Part shown: piece by piece, positions 18,114 through 27,962 of the stretch | Layout of the letters: every line of letters starts with the position of its first letter | Position numbering within the stretch: the first letter of the stretch is position 1 | Assembly (NCBI RefSeq): GCF_900079725.1 | Contig: NZ_LT599032.1 | Coordinates: 2,601,518 to 2,665,517 of the forward strand | Direction of reading: 5' to 3' | Length of the DNA stretch: 64,000 nt | Source of the DNA: an uncultured Dysgonomonas sp. | GTDB lineage: Bacteria; Bacteroidota; Bacteroidia; Bacteroidales; Dysgonomonadaceae | Program-made: the position numbers and the translations under genes | The notes under the pieces: generated by a model | Database searches by the model: none | What the model saw: the letters and a program-made list of their open reading frames with translations, nothing else | Told to the model about the DNA's origin: nothing

Positions 18114-18995
18114 ATGGCTATGGATAACAAAGGTATATTATATAATATGGGAGGCTGGTCACAGTTTTTCTTCTTCTGTTTCCTTTCTTTTTCAGGATTG
18201 ATTATGGCTACCCTGGTTATTCTTTTGATGGTGCCTGCCGATAATCCGTTACAGTCAGTGCCTGCTATCCAGATCGCCCAGGTAATACAAACTGTCTTTC
18301 TGTTTTTAATTCCTTCGTTGGTTTATGCTTTTCTGTACCAGGGCAGTATCAAGAATTACTTAAATACAAGGAAACAGATCGATACATTATTCTTACTTGG
18401 TACAATCCTCCTGATTATTTTTATCCAACCAGTGATAAACTGTATAGGATACTACAACCAGCAGATGATATTGCCGGAATTCTTCGATTGGATGAAGGAA
18501 TATGAGGAATCGGCGGAGAAAACATTGAAGCTGGTATTCGCAGATAGAACAATCATATCCCTTATCATTAATCTTTTGGTGATTGCGGTCCTGGCAGGTT
18601 TGACAGAAGAATTCTTTTTCAGAGGCTGCTTACAACAGATAATGCTGAAGATTGTGAAAAACCGGCACCTTGCCATCTGGATCACTGCGATTATTTTCAG
18701 TGCCATTCACTTACAATTTTACGGATTTGTACCCCGCGTATTATTAGGTGCATTACTCGGTTATCTGTTCGTATGGTCCGGAAGTATATGGGTTCCGGTC
18801 ATTGTGCATATAATACATAACGCTATAAATGTGGTACTCATTCATATGTATTACGATACGCCACAAGCCAGCCAGATAGAGAATTTCCGCTTCGAAGAAA
18901 ATGCACTGCTTATATCTGTAAGTTTCATTATATCCGCTTTAATAATATTTATGATATACAGAAGAGGGGTAAATAGGCTAAAATCTGAGAACTAA
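18114..18995 (+). CDS. CPBP family intramembrane metalloprotease (CAAX/Abi type)
   Basis: 293 residues with about seven hydrophobic segments. The catalytic signatures are EEFFFRG (about 164-170, EExxxR), HLQFYGFVPRVLLGALLGYL (second His motif) and WVPVIVHIIHN (HxxxN). The family includes Rce1-like prenyl-protein proteases and bacteriocin-immunity proteins; the substrate is unknown. ATG 18114 or 18120 (MDNKG) are both possible. It is translated directly after the DUF1460 gene. Confidence 0.9.
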   Translation: MAMDNKGILYNMGGWSQFFFFCFLSFSGLIMATLVILLMVPADNPLQSVPAIQIAQVIQTVFLFLIPSLVYAFLYQGSIKNYLNTRKQIDTLFLLGTILLIIFIQPVINCIGYYNQQMILPEFFDWMKEYEESAEKTLKLVFADRTIISLIINLLVIAVLAGLTEEFFFRGCLQQIMLKIVKNRHLAIWITAIIFSAIHLQFYGFVPRVLLGALLGYLFVWSGSIWVPVIVHIIHNAINVVLIHMYYDTPQASQIENFRFEENALLISVSFIISALIIFMIYRRGVNRLKSEN

Positions 18996-18999
18996 ATAT

Positions 19000-19007
19000 T
19001 ATCTTTG
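19000..19007 (+). promoter_or_regulatory. -7 promoter box of glycosylphosphotransferase gene
   Basis: TATCTTTG followed by CATT, 4 bp after the previous stop codon and 20 bp before ATG 19028. Confidence 0.6.
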
Positions 19008-19027
19008 CATTCTGTTTTATTTACACT

Positions 19028-20440
19028 ATGGATAGTACGGATAGAAAAGAAGGATATGGTTACCTGATTGACTGGATAGTTCGTTTTGGCGACTTGTTCC
19101 TTATTAATATATTTTTTTTACTGGCGTTCTTCATATTTCGCCAAGACGATGTAGTAACCGAAAGCCTGCATTACAGAGAGAAAATCATAGCATTTCTATT
19201 GATTAACCTGTGCTATTTCCTTACTTCTTCATTTATACGGTTTCACATTACATCAAACGTTGTATACCTTGATAAAATAGTTCAGCGTTCATCAGCATTT
19301 ATAACTCTTTATGCATTGTTGGTGACGGCAGGATTCTCCATTTTCCATATTATAAGTATTCCTATCATCCCGTGGATTGTAGGCTTTTTTATCATGGGGA
19401 CTATTTTTGTAGGGTGGCATGTATTATTCCGTCTCTTACTGAAGTCGTATCGGAAGAAGGGATATAACTATAGACAGGTTATTATTATAGGAGCCGGAGG
19501 TAGTGCTATAAAGACATACGAGTCGCTTATTTTCAGTGAGTTCGGTTATAAAATTTTAGGATTCTTCGATAATGATACTTCAAAGAAAGATGTATTACCT
19601 AATTACCTTGGAAAAATTTCTGATATAGAAGAGTATGTTCAGGGTGTAAAAGTAGATGAAATGTTCTGTACCCTGTCAGGGAATCAGGACGAGTTGATCT
19701 ATGATTTAGTAAGATTCTGTGAAAAAAATATGATCCGGTTCCATCTTATACCTGAGTTTCATAAATATATGAGGAGGCGATTTTCTTTACATTTTATAGA
19801 ATCTACTCCTGTATTGAGCCTTAGATATGAGCCTTTACAGCATTTTACAAACAGATTTATTAAGCGGACATTCGACCTTATTTTCTCAGGTCTCGTACTG
19901 ACCCTTATTTTCCCATTTGTATATATCATCTTCGGAGCCATCATAAAATGGTCTTCCCCCGGGCCTGTATTCTTTAAACAAAAAAGAACAGGAATCAAAG
20001 GTGAAGAATTCTACTGTTATAAGTTCCGGTCGATGCGGTTGAATGAAGAGGCGAACAAAAAGCAAGCCACAGCAGGAGATCCACGTATAACCAAAGTGGG
20101 TGCCTTTATGAGAAAAACAAGTATTGACGAACTACCTCAGTTTATCAATGTATTTAAGAATGATATGTCTGTTGTCGGACCTCGCCCGCACATGCTTCAA
20201 CATACCGACCTCTATAGCTCTCTTATAGATAAATTCATGGTCCGCCATCTGGTGAAGCCGGGTATCACAGGTTGGGCACAGGTAACCGGATGCAGAGGAG
20301 AGACCAAAACCGTAGAGGAAATGGAAGAACGTGTAAAAAGAGATGTATGGTATCTCGAACACTGGACTTTCTTCCTCGATCTGAAGATAATCTACCTCAC
20401 CGTTGCCAATGTCTTCAAAGGGGATGAGAAGGCGTTTTAG
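19028..20440 (+). CDS. Undecaprenyl-phosphate sugar-1-phosphate transferase (WcaJ-like)
   Basis: 470 residues in the polyprenyl glycosylphosphotransferase arrangement. Four or five N-terminal membrane segments (about 12-130) and a CoA-binding-like domain (IIIGAGGSAIKTYESL) are followed by the membrane re-entrant helix at about 280-310. The catalytic domain has SSPGPVFFKQKRTG, CYKFRSMR, TSIDELPQFINVFKNDMSVVGPRP and KPGITGWAQVTGCRGET. It starts extracellular polysaccharide or O-antigen repeat-unit assembly on undecaprenyl phosphate; glucose-1-P is the usual substrate of this long form. No other capsule genes are adjacent, so this is an orphan initiator. Confidence 0.92.
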   Translation: MDSTDRKEGYGYLIDWIVRFGDLFLINIFFLLAFFIFRQDDVVTESLHYREKIIAFLLINLCYFLTSSFIRFHITSNVVYLDKIVQRSSAFITLYALLVTAGFSIFHIISIPIIPWIVGFFIMGTIFVGWHVLFRLLLKSYRKKGYNYRQVIIIGAGGSAIKTYESLIFSEFGYKILGFFDNDTSKKDVLPNYLGKISDIEEYVQGVKVDEMFCTLSGNQDELIYDLVRFCEKNMIRFHLIPEFHKYMRRRFSLHFIESTPVLSLRYEPLQHFTNRFIKRTFDLIFSGLVLTLIFPFVYIIFGAIIKWSSPGPVFFKQKRTGIKGEEFYCYKFRSMRLNEEANKKQATAGDPRITKVGAFMRKTSIDELPQFINVFKNDMSVVGPRPHMLQHTDLYSSLIDKFMVRHLVKPGITGWAQVTGCRGETKTVEEMEERVKRDVWYLEHWTFFLDLKIIYLTVANVFKGDEKAF

Positions 20441-20471
20441 CGTATTATTATCAGTATAATAACAGTCCATA

Positions 20472-20508
20472 TACTAAAATAAAAAACCGCAGGAATAAAT
20501 TCCCACGG
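20472..20508 (-). terminator. Intrinsic terminator after FISUMP gene 20530
   Basis: On the minus strand CCGTGGGAAT-TT-ATTCCTGCGG (10-bp stem with two G-T pairs; 20508-20487), followed by TTTTTTATTTTAG. Confidence 0.85.
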
Positions 20509-20529
20509 CTATTATAGGTACCAGCTAAA

Positions 20530-22494
20530 TCAGTCTTTCTTGCACCGGACAGAATATTGACCAGACCGGGCTGGGTACCGGCGGTCTGTTCCACCCATAT
20601 AATAATAAAACCCGCGTGACACAGCAGAGGAACTATTATTCGTTGCGCTGGCCGTCCAAATATAAACGTTTTCTCCATAAAAATTAGATGCAGAGTTGTA
20701 CACCATACCGGCGAGCAAAATATTCATGCCCGGGGCTATTGAAGGATCATTACTGATAATGTTACTTTGTCCGTTAGGAGGCAGCGTCTGGCCCGGAGAA
20801 GGGCAAGGATCTATCATCGCCCAGCCATGGGTAGTACCTCGCTCATGCCCTCCCACACCAATGGTAATAGTCCCGTTAGCATCAGGTAAAGAACTGTATT
20901 TACTGGTGTTGACGTTGTATTCTATTTCCAGTTCCGTCCATTCCCAGTCACTGGGGAGGTGCCAGCCATTAGGGCATATGCCTTGTACTCTGTCCGGATT
21001 CTGATTCACATCCTCAGCGTCCTTAATAAGCGTATTCCCGTTCTTCCCTCCTTTTCCTCCGGTAGCCGCATCCCAAGTGTATAATAAGCCTAGGCGGGGA
21101 TTATTTGTATAAGTTGATAATTTTCTCTCCGGATAATGATAATAAGCTGTATTATAAACCGAATTTACTCCATCGCCTTGCATCAGCTGTCGTCCGTGTA
21201 AGTGTGGATTTCCCACAGCATAGTCGGTTGCTGCCAGGTTGTTGAGCATCCATCGCCGCTCCACTGTGTTCAGCGGGGCATCTTCGTAGCCAAAGCGTCC
21301 TGATAGGAATAGGTTTCCGCTTTGATCGCGGTGAAGCATCGTACCATTTGCGGTAGGCCCTTTAGAGGTATTGCCTGTAGCGTCGGCTTTTACCTCTGCT
21401 ATGTCGGCTTCACTGAAGCCTGCTACTCTGGCCCAGTCTTCCATAGGCGGGTCGTACATGTTGGTGTTGCAGTTCATGATGCGGACCAATATATCATCGA
21501 ACCGCTTGGGTGCCTGCGTATCACTGAATGTGATATCGGATGTGTCGTAGCGTATGCCGGAATTACCTACTACATAGGCTACATCTATACTGGCGGTGGT
21601 ACCGTCTTTGAGGGTTTCTCCGCCGGTGGAGGGGCTGACACTCGACATAGATGATGTGCTGAACAGCGTATTTTTCCAGGTCGCATTACCTTGTACCGGG
21701 AAAGTTCCTGTATATCCGGGGTTATAGAGAAAGCTGTTGTCAAAAGAGTCGTTTACCTTCAGTGCGTAATTGGTCTGGTTAAGAGTGACATATCTGTCAT
21801 TCCCGCATTCGGCATAAGTGAACGCGAGCCTGCTTTCCTTGCTTTTCCAGGGATTGGTAGCGGTAACTTCCGTATCGGTCATGGCATCGGGTAGCAGTTC
21901 CATTGTGGCGGGTGAACTTACTAATGTAGACGGTGACAAAGGGTTGCCTGTAAACGGGATGGCATCGAGTCCGCTGACAGTTTCCAGAGTCCAGCTAGGG
22001 CCCGGATCTTTCTGCCAGGCTATTTCCAAATCCTGAGATGTCATTCCGCGGGCATCTTTTCCACTGGGTAGATCAAAGTAATCCTGATTGAAATTCAGCC
22101 CGGCCAGAGTGGCGTTTGCTTTCAGAGGTCTCCATTGCTCACCATCCCATACATATGCCCCGTTTCCATAGAGGCTGCAATTGTCTATATGATACACGAC
22201 TAATCCGGTATGTATGGCATCTTGGTCTGCCTTTGAATATTGCTGCCCTTTGAGTTTATATTCGCTACCGTCAGCTTCAAACATCGGATACAGGTTTTTT
22301 AGGTCTGTGAGCATCACCCGGGGCAGTGCCAGTCCTTTTTTAGCTGTCACTGTATTTGATGAAATATCTTCTCTAAGGTCGAGTAGCGCCCCCGGATTGG
22401 GAGTCTCGCTGCTGCCGATGGTTACCTGGGCTGTCATAGATGCAGGTGCTGCAAAGCAAAAGCACATAAAGCCATAAATTAAATTCTTTCTCAT
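20530..22494 (-). CDS. FISUMP-domain secreted protein behind an (AG)32 leader
   Basis: 654 residues from ATG 22494, which gives the signal peptide MRKNLIYGFMCFCFAAPASMTA; the in-frame ATG at 22647 would bury the signal 51 residues inside. The mature head QVTIGSSETPNPGALLDL and KKGLALPRV is shared with the proteins at 8864 and 511. The middle is a long Thr/Ser/Asn-rich, beta-rich region with DITFSDTQ and DDILVRIMNCNTNMYDPP. The C-terminal FISUMP domain has VQGICPNGWHLPSDWEWTELE and ends SVRCKKD. Probably exposed on the surface. It is transcribed leftward, divergent from the HTCS gene. The leader is about 280 nt after the AG tract, unusually long for this genome. Confidence 0.9.
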   Translation of the reverse strand: MRKNLIYGFMCFCFAAPASMTAQVTIGSSETPNPGALLDLREDISSNTVTAKKGLALPRVMLTDLKNLYPMFEADGSEYKLKGQQYSKADQDAIHTGLVVYHIDNCSLYGNGAYVWDGEQWRPLKANATLAGLNFNQDYFDLPSGKDARGMTSQDLEIAWQKDPGPSWTLETVSGLDAIPFTGNPLSPSTLVSSPATMELLPDAMTDTEVTATNPWKSKESRLAFTYAECGNDRYVTLNQTNYALKVNDSFDNSFLYNPGYTGTFPVQGNATWKNTLFSTSSMSSVSPSTGGETLKDGTTASIDVAYVVGNSGIRYDTSDITFSDTQAPKRFDDILVRIMNCNTNMYDPPMEDWARVAGFSEADIAEVKADATGNTSKGPTANGTMLHRDQSGNLFLSGRFGYEDAPLNTVERRWMLNNLAATDYAVGNPHLHGRQLMQGDGVNSVYNTAYYHYPERKLSTYTNNPRLGLLYTWDAATGGKGGKNGNTLIKDAEDVNQNPDRVQGICPNGWHLPSDWEWTELEIEYNVNTSKYSSLPDANGTITIGVGGHERGTTHGWAMIDPCPSPGQTLPPNGQSNIISNDPSIAPGMNILLAGMVYNSASNFYGENVYIWTASATNNSSSAVSRGFYYYMGGTDRRYPARSGQYSVRCKKD

Positions 22495-22776
22495 AGGTTT
22501 TATAATTTTGTATGTTTGTTTTGTGGTAAACCTGAAAAGCCATGCCTTTTCCCTGCCTATAAAAGATTCTGCAGCCCGTTTTCTCAAACAATCCGTCAGA
22601 TAGTGAAGACAAATAATACATATATGGCAGGAGAAAAGGCACAGCATTGGCCTCTGTAATCTTTTGGGAATAAAAATTACAGGATTTTTGTTTTTTTCGG
22701 ATTTTATTCTTACTTGATGCGTAAATGCGCGTTGTGCATGTACGTGTTCTGCAAGGTTTGGTTAGTTTTGGTTTAT

Positions 22777-22842
<66 letters not shown>

Positions 22843-22872
22843 GTAAAATAATGCTAACTCCCAAATGTTCAG
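22843..22872 (-). promoter_or_regulatory. Promoter fused to the (AG)32 tract
   Basis: On the minus strand CTG (22872-22870), a 19-nt spacer and TATTTTAC (22850-22843), then TAGAGAG. By hand alignment 23 of 29 bases from ATTTGG through CTAGAG match the promoter at 27554-27583 without gaps. The conserved block has ATTTGG, GTTAG, TATTTT and CTAGAG in the same spacing. Confidence 0.65.
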
Positions 22873-23177
22873 GAGAAAAAGTTTGGTTGTTTGCTGCATT
22901 ATTTTGGCTGTGAAACATAATTGTTTTATTTATCTGAAAACAGATACCGTTTCTTTTATAGAATATTTTATGATAATTTATCCTTGTCTTTCTTTTATAT
23001 TGACAAAGGAAATATATACTGCTTAAAGAAATATGAATAATTGATAGGATATTTTATTAAGTTTGGATATATGAGCATGTTGAATTTAGATATGCAATAC
23101 AAATGAGACATAAGGAACAAAAAATCAAATATAATTGCATTATATGACGTTTATTTATTTTATCCGAATGTTAATTG

Positions 23178-23185
23178 TATTTTTG
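23178..23185 (+). promoter_or_regulatory. -7 promoter box of HTCS gene
   Basis: TATTTTTG, a perfect TAnnTTTG. It overlaps a possible TTG start at 23175 and so supports ATG 23214 as the start. Confidence 0.55.
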
Positions 23186-23213
23186 TAAAAAGAATATCCC
23201 TTTTTATCAATCC

Positions 23214-26200
23214 ATGGCTATGAATGATCTGCTTTTTCAATTTAATAATAGAAAAAATAACAGGAATTTCAGGAAGTCTTATTTATTGGTTGTCTTTTTT
23301 CTGACCAATATCTTCCTGTCCTATGCGTCATATACATTACATAGGGCCGATAAACTCGATTTGTCGAACAATGCGATTCTTTGTATGTATCAGGACAAAG
23401 ATGGCTATATGTGGTTCGGTACATACGATGGATTGAATCTGTATAACGGAAAAAACACCTTTGTCTACAGATCCGAATTCGATAATGAGTTTTCCTTATG
23501 CAGCAATATTATCCACAATATCACACAAGCAGACGAAGGAAACCTGTGGATATCTACATTTCTAGGACTGAATAAGTTCTCGTTGAAAGAAAGAAAAGTT
23601 ATAGAATCATATCCCGAATTGCCGGAGGCCAAACTTCTGGCTGCGGATAAGAAAGGAAATACCTGGGTTATAAGTAAAAAGAACTATATATCCCATTATA
23701 ACAAGGAGAATAAGAATTTTACAGATATTCATTTGCCGGGGGCTGATATGGATAATGTGAAGGCGCTGTTTGTTGGTGGTGATGACGAACTCTATATGAT
23801 TACTGCTGATGGAAAATTGAAAAATATAGAAATTGCCGGAGATTCGAAAAATAATGATATCAGATTGCAGATAAACGAATCATTACTACACGATAAAAGC
23901 ATAATAAATGCTTACTATGAAGATAACAAGATTTATTATATAAGTGCCGAAAGAAAACTCTATCTGTATGATCTCTCAGATAATAAGAGGATATTGATCA
24001 CAGACCTATCGGCGCTGATAGGAAAATATGGAGGGATATCCCGTGTGGTTTCTTTCAAATCCGATTTGTTTGTCTCCTTCAACGATAATGGGTTGATAAG
24101 GCTGGATGTAGAGAATGATTATCAACCTGAAACCGTTTACCTCGGGATAAGGGTTTTCTGTTTGCTGCAAGATAAAAAACAGGATGTGCTTTGGATTGGT
24201 ACTGATGGGAGGGGGGTGCAAATGTATTATCAGGGACATGATCTGTTCGGAAATATTATATTCGACAACTTTTTTTCAGGTACTCAAAAGCCGGTCAGAT
24301 CTATTTATGCTGACGAATCACAGAACCTGTGGGTGGGTACAAAAGGTGATGGTATAATGCGAATCAAAAATTACGATGAACACAATCAGCGTGAAGTGTC
24401 TCAGTCCCAGTTTGTAAATTATACAACAGCCAATGGGCTATCGAGCAATCTTGTATTTTGTTTCTTGAGAAGTAAATACCGGAATATACTCTGGATAGGG
24501 ACCGAAGGGCCGGGTTTCTCCTATTATTCATATAAGGATAACACGGTAAAATCTTTATCGGAAAAGGATGGAAGTACAATAGGGAAAGTACATTCGATCT
24601 GTGAAGTGAATGATTCTACTCTATGGATGGCGACGGCCGGTAATGGTTTGCTCGAAGTTATCATTAAGGATGAAAACTCCCGTCTCTCAGTCAAATCGGT
24701 AAATGAATACATTCTGAAAAAGGGAGATAAGACTTGTGTTGAATTTCATTCTATGTTTTACGACGGAGCATCTACTCTATTTATCGGAAGCCGTGGAGGT
24801 TACGGTGTGGCACGTTATAATATAAAAAGTAAACAGTATGATTTCATTCAGATGAAAAATGCAGAAAATACAGCTATCGGAGATGTATTGTGTGTTTACC
24901 AGAGCAAAGACTCTACCTTTTATATTGGTGCCAGTTCAGGGATGACCCGTATCCAATTTTTAAAGGATGGTAATACTGTAATTAAACAGTTTGACCGGAG
25001 AAATGGCATGATTAACGATATGATTCATGGAATACTCGAAGATGCTGACGGGTGTATCTGGTTGAGCTCAAATAAAGGTCTTATAAAATATAATCCGCAC
25101 AACGACTTTTTTCATAATTATTCATATCCCGATCTTAAGGTGACAGAGTTTTCCGACGATGCTTATTGGAAATGCCCCCAAACCGGCCGGCTCTTCTTTG
25201 GCGGAATAAACGGACTTACATGGGTAGAACCTAAGGAGGTAAATCTGCAAAACAATTATAAACCCGACCTCTACTTCTTCGACTTACAGATAGCAGGCGA
25301 AAGCCGGTCGCTTTACGATTATACAAACAAAAAAGACGGATACCTGGAGATCGGGGCTAATATCTCTTCTTTTACCATTTCGTTTGTTGCAACGGATTAT
25401 ATAAATGGCGAAAATTATGAATACTCGTACCTGCTTGAAAACTATAATACAACATGGACCGAACTTCAGAAAACAAACGAAGTTACATTCACTAATCTGC
25501 CACATGGCGAATATGTGCTGAAAGTGAAATATAAAAATGATGTGCTCGACTCGGAAGAAAAGTACTATTCTTTGAAAATAAGGAAGCTGCCGCCATGGTA
25601 TCTGACCAGTTGGGCTTATCTGGCATATGTAGTCGCATTCGTCCTTATCTGTTCTTATATTATATATCTTATCCGTAAGCGAATAATGGATAAACAAATC
25701 CAGATTGCACAGAAGATAAACGAAGAACAGAAAGAAAAGCTACTGGAAGCGAAGCTGAATTTCTTTACGAATGTTACCCATGAGTTTTGTACTCCTCTGA
25801 CAGTGATAAAAGGAGTAACGGACTATATTGAAAAGTCGGCCGAAGTAGATAAAAATATTCGTAAATATACAGGTATATTACGTGATAATGTCGCCAACCT
25901 GAGCGGATTGATACAGGAGATTCTCGATTTCAGGAAAATGGAAGAAGGCAAGTTGGACTTTAGCTACGTCGAAGAGGCTTTGGTTTCGGATTTGGTAAGA
26001 AGGCAAATGGACTGGTTCATTCCTATTGCAGAAGAAAATAGTATAATGTTTGAAGTCTCAATTCCTGACGATTTATATTGGAATACGAATATATTCGGAT
26101 TCAACCGGGTCCTGGTAAATCTGGTATCCAATGCTTTTAAATATACTACAGAAAAAGGCGAGGTGAAAATATCTGCCGGGATAGATAACGACCAGCTCGT

Positions 26201-27278
26201 ACTTAGTGTCTACAATACAGGACAGGGTATAGAAGAGTCGAACATACCATCCATATTCGATCGTTACGGTGTGCTCGAGAATACCGAGGCAAACAACTCT
26301 TATCCGTTGATGACATCACGGCATGGATTGGGGTTATCCATTTGCCATGATATAGTAGAGTCTCTTGGTGGACATATTTCGGTCAGGAGTGAAGTCGGCA
26401 AATTTGCTGAATTTATCGTCGTGTTGCCCGTCCTTCAGGTAACAGCGGAAGAACGTTTGGCTGATGAAGAGAATAGTCTGCCAATGGATACCGATTCATT
26501 TAGACAATCTGCAGGAGAGAAGCAGACAATCCTGATTGTTGATGACAATAAGGATATAGTGTGGCTCATCTCGGATATTTTATCCGAAAGTTATCATATC
26601 AGAAGCGCCTATAATGTTCCCGAAGCTCTCAAAATTATAGAATCAGAGACCCCTTCCCTTATTATCACCGATATTATGATGCCGGGTATGAACGGTCTGG
26701 AGTTTATAAATAACCTCAAGAACGATAAATTTACAAAACATATACCACTTGTAATTGTATCCGCTAAAATCAGTGAGAAAGAGCAGGCAGAGGGTCTCGA
26801 TATAGGGGCCGACGCTTATCTGACGAAACCTTTTTCGTCACTTGTACTTCGTTCGGTCATAAACCGTTTATTGGTGGTGAAAGATGAGCTGAAGGACTAC
26901 TTCTATTCACCCGAGAGTGCCTATAAATATTCAGACGGGCAATTGATCCATCAGGAAGATAAAGCTTTCATGGATTCTGTTATAGATATTATATCGGATA
27001 ATATGGAAGAAGAGAACCTACGGCCCGAATTCATCGCCGAAAAGTTGAATATGAGCACTCGTAGCCTTTATCGTAAATTCAAGAAAATAACAACACTTTC
27101 CCCTAACGATTTCATTAAAGATTACAGGTTTACACAAGTTGCCAAACTGCTTATTACAACCAACCTCACCATTCAGGAAATCATGTATAAGGTAGGTATT
27201 AACAATAAGTCATACTTCTATCGCGAATTCCTGAAAAAGTACAACATGACACCTAAAGAATACCGGCTACGCAAGTAA
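23214..27278 (+). CDS. Hybrid two-component system sensor-regulator (HTCS) of the PUL
   Basis: About 1354 residues from ATG 23214 (23220 also possible). Order: N-terminal signal/anchor (YLLVVFFLTNIFLSYA), two beta-propellers of two-component-regulator repeats (MWFGTYDGLNLY, LWISTFLGLNKF, LWVGTKGDGIMR and others), a Y_Y_Y domain (about 695-795), one membrane helix (about 805-825), HisKA with FFTNVTHEFCTPLTVI, HATPase (NLVSNAFKYT, GLGLSI), a receiver (LIVDDN, IITDIMMPGMNG, LTKPF) and a C-terminal AraC-type HTH (SLYRKFKKITTLSPNDFI...MTPKEYRLRK). HTCS proteins bind a glycan fragment in the periplasm and activate the adjoining susC operon. The H-box has FC where most have LR, otherwise intact. Confidence 0.96.
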   Translation: MAMNDLLFQFNNRKNNRNFRKSYLLVVFFLTNIFLSYASYTLHRADKLDLSNNAILCMYQDKDGYMWFGTYDGLNLYNGKNTFVYRSEFDNEFSLCSNIIHNITQADEGNLWISTFLGLNKFSLKERKVIESYPELPEAKLLAADKKGNTWVISKKNYISHYNKENKNFTDIHLPGADMDNVKALFVGGDDELYMITADGKLKNIEIAGDSKNNDIRLQINESLLHDKSIINAYYEDNKIYYISAERKLYLYDLSDNKRILITDLSALIGKYGGISRVVSFKSDLFVSFNDNGLIRLDVENDYQPETVYLGIRVFCLLQDKKQDVLWIGTDGRGVQMYYQGHDLFGNIIFDNFFSGTQKPVRSIYADESQNLWVGTKGDGIMRIKNYDEHNQREVSQSQFVNYTTANGLSSNLVFCFLRSKYRNILWIGTEGPGFSYYSYKDNTVKSLSEKDGSTIGKVHSICEVNDSTLWMATAGNGLLEVIIKDENSRLSVKSVNEYILKKGDKTCVEFHSMFYDGASTLFIGSRGGYGVARYNIKSKQYDFIQMKNAENTAIGDVLCVYQSKDSTFYIGASSGMTRIQFLKDGNTVIKQFDRRNGMINDMIHGILEDADGCIWLSSNKGLIKYNPHNDFFHNYSYPDLKVTEFSDDAYWKCPQTGRLFFGGINGLTWVEPKEVNLQNNYKPDLYFFDLQIAGESRSLYDYTNKKDGYLEIGANISSFTISFVATDYINGENYEYSYLLENYNTTWTELQKTNEVTFTNLPHGEYVLKVKYKNDVLDSEEKYYSLKIRKLPPWYLTSWAYLAYVVAFVLICSYIIYLIRKRIMDKQIQIAQKINEEQKEKLLEAKLNFFTNVTHEFCTPLTVIKGVTDYIEKSAEVDKNIRKYTGILRDNVANLSGLIQEILDFRKMEEGKLDFSYVEEALVSDLVRRQMDWFIPIAEENSIMFEVSIPDDLYWNTNIFGFNRVLVNLVSNAFKYTTEKGEVKISAGIDNDQLVLSVYNTGQGIEESNIPSIFDRYGVLENTEANNSYPLMTSRHGLGLSICHDIVESLGGHISVRSEVGKFAEFIVVLPVLQVTAEERLADEENSLPMDTDSFRQSAGEKQTILIVDDNKDIVWLISDILSESYHIRSAYNVPEALKIIESETPSLIITDIMMPGMNGLEFINNLKNDKFTKHIPLVIVSAKISEKEQAEGLDIGADAYLTKPFSSLVLRSVINRLLVVKDELKDYFYSPESAYKYSDGQLIHQEDKAFMDSVIDIISDNMEEENLRPEFIAEKLNMSTRSLYRKFKKITTLSPNDFIKDYRFTQVAKLLITTNLTIQEIMYKVGINNKSYFYREFLKKYNMTPKEYRLRK

Positions 27279-27553
27279 TTAAGGGCTATTTCAGCCTCAT
27301 TATGCTTCAGTATCTTAATATACCAAATAAGTATACAGGATCGCCAATGGCCAGCTGGAATACTTATTTGGACGAATAGGATAGTCCCTTCTGTTTTTAT
27401 ATTAATTAACATTGCTGTATGATTGCTCTGACACCAATAAGTGAAAGGCAATATAGATATTGAATAAATAACATTATATGTTTTCTATAAAACAAACAGT
27501 ATATATGTTCAATGTACTACAAAATACAGGAATGATTAACTGCATTTTTTCGC

Positions 27554-27583
27554 TTGAAAATTTGGAGGTTAGTTGTATTTTGC
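27554..27583 (+). promoter_or_regulatory. Promoter fused to the (AG)23 tract
   Basis: TTG (27554-27556), a 19-nt spacer and TATTTTGC (27576-27583), then TAGAG entering the repeat. It fits the Bacteroidetes -33/-7 pattern and matches the promoter of the (AG)32 locus. Initiation about 4-8 nt after the -7 box would put +1 at the beginning of the AG tract. Confidence 0.7.
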
Positions 27584-27635
<52 letters not shown>

Positions 27636-27721
27636 ATTTAATAAAAAATAGTCTAATCTTAGCAGGACAGGTACTTAAAGTATCCATTTGTTCTGTCTTT
27701 TTATACGTTAAAGAATCATTG

Positions 27722-27766
27722 ACCTTATTTCAGAAAGTTAAAAACCTTCTGGAATAAGGTTTTTTT
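27722..27766 (+). terminator. Strong intrinsic terminator inside the susC leader
   Basis: ACCTTATTTCAGAA (27722-27735), an 11-nt loop and TTCTGGAATAAGGT (27747-27760), a 14-bp stem with one T-G pair, followed by TTTTTT. No gene lies between it and the AG promoter 140 bp upstream. It either ends a short AG-initiated RNA or acts as an attenuator for susC. Confidence 0.88.
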
Positions 27767-27819
27767 GTGTCTAAATTTTCTGAAAGCCTTCTGAAAACCA
27801 TGTGTTGATACATGGTGAA

Positions 27820-27827
27820 TATATTTG
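27820..27827 (+). promoter_or_regulatory. Second -7 box ahead of susC
   Basis: TATATTTG, a perfect TAnnTTTG, 136 bp before the susC ATG and downstream of the terminator. No good -33 element is seen, as expected for an activator-dependent promoter. Confidence 0.45.
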
Positions 27828-27962
27828 ATTATTAACCTTTAAAATCTTTATTTATGAAGAACCTGCTAATCCTTTATTTATGATGCTCAGACCCGAGGTG
27901 TTTTTCATCTCATTTAAGTAATGTGTGTATTTATTCCCAGTTAACTTAATTAAAATTATATT

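Noticed and set aside
23175-23213. TTG start extending the HTCS N-terminus by 13 residues
   Set aside because: It overlaps a perfect -7 box (23178-23185); ATG 23214 gives a better leader and signal anchor.
27854-27883. Nine-codon frame ATG AAG AAC ... TGA ahead of susC as a leader peptide
   Set aside because: Too short to support; no adjacent attenuator downstream of it and no codon bias that would suggest a sensing role.
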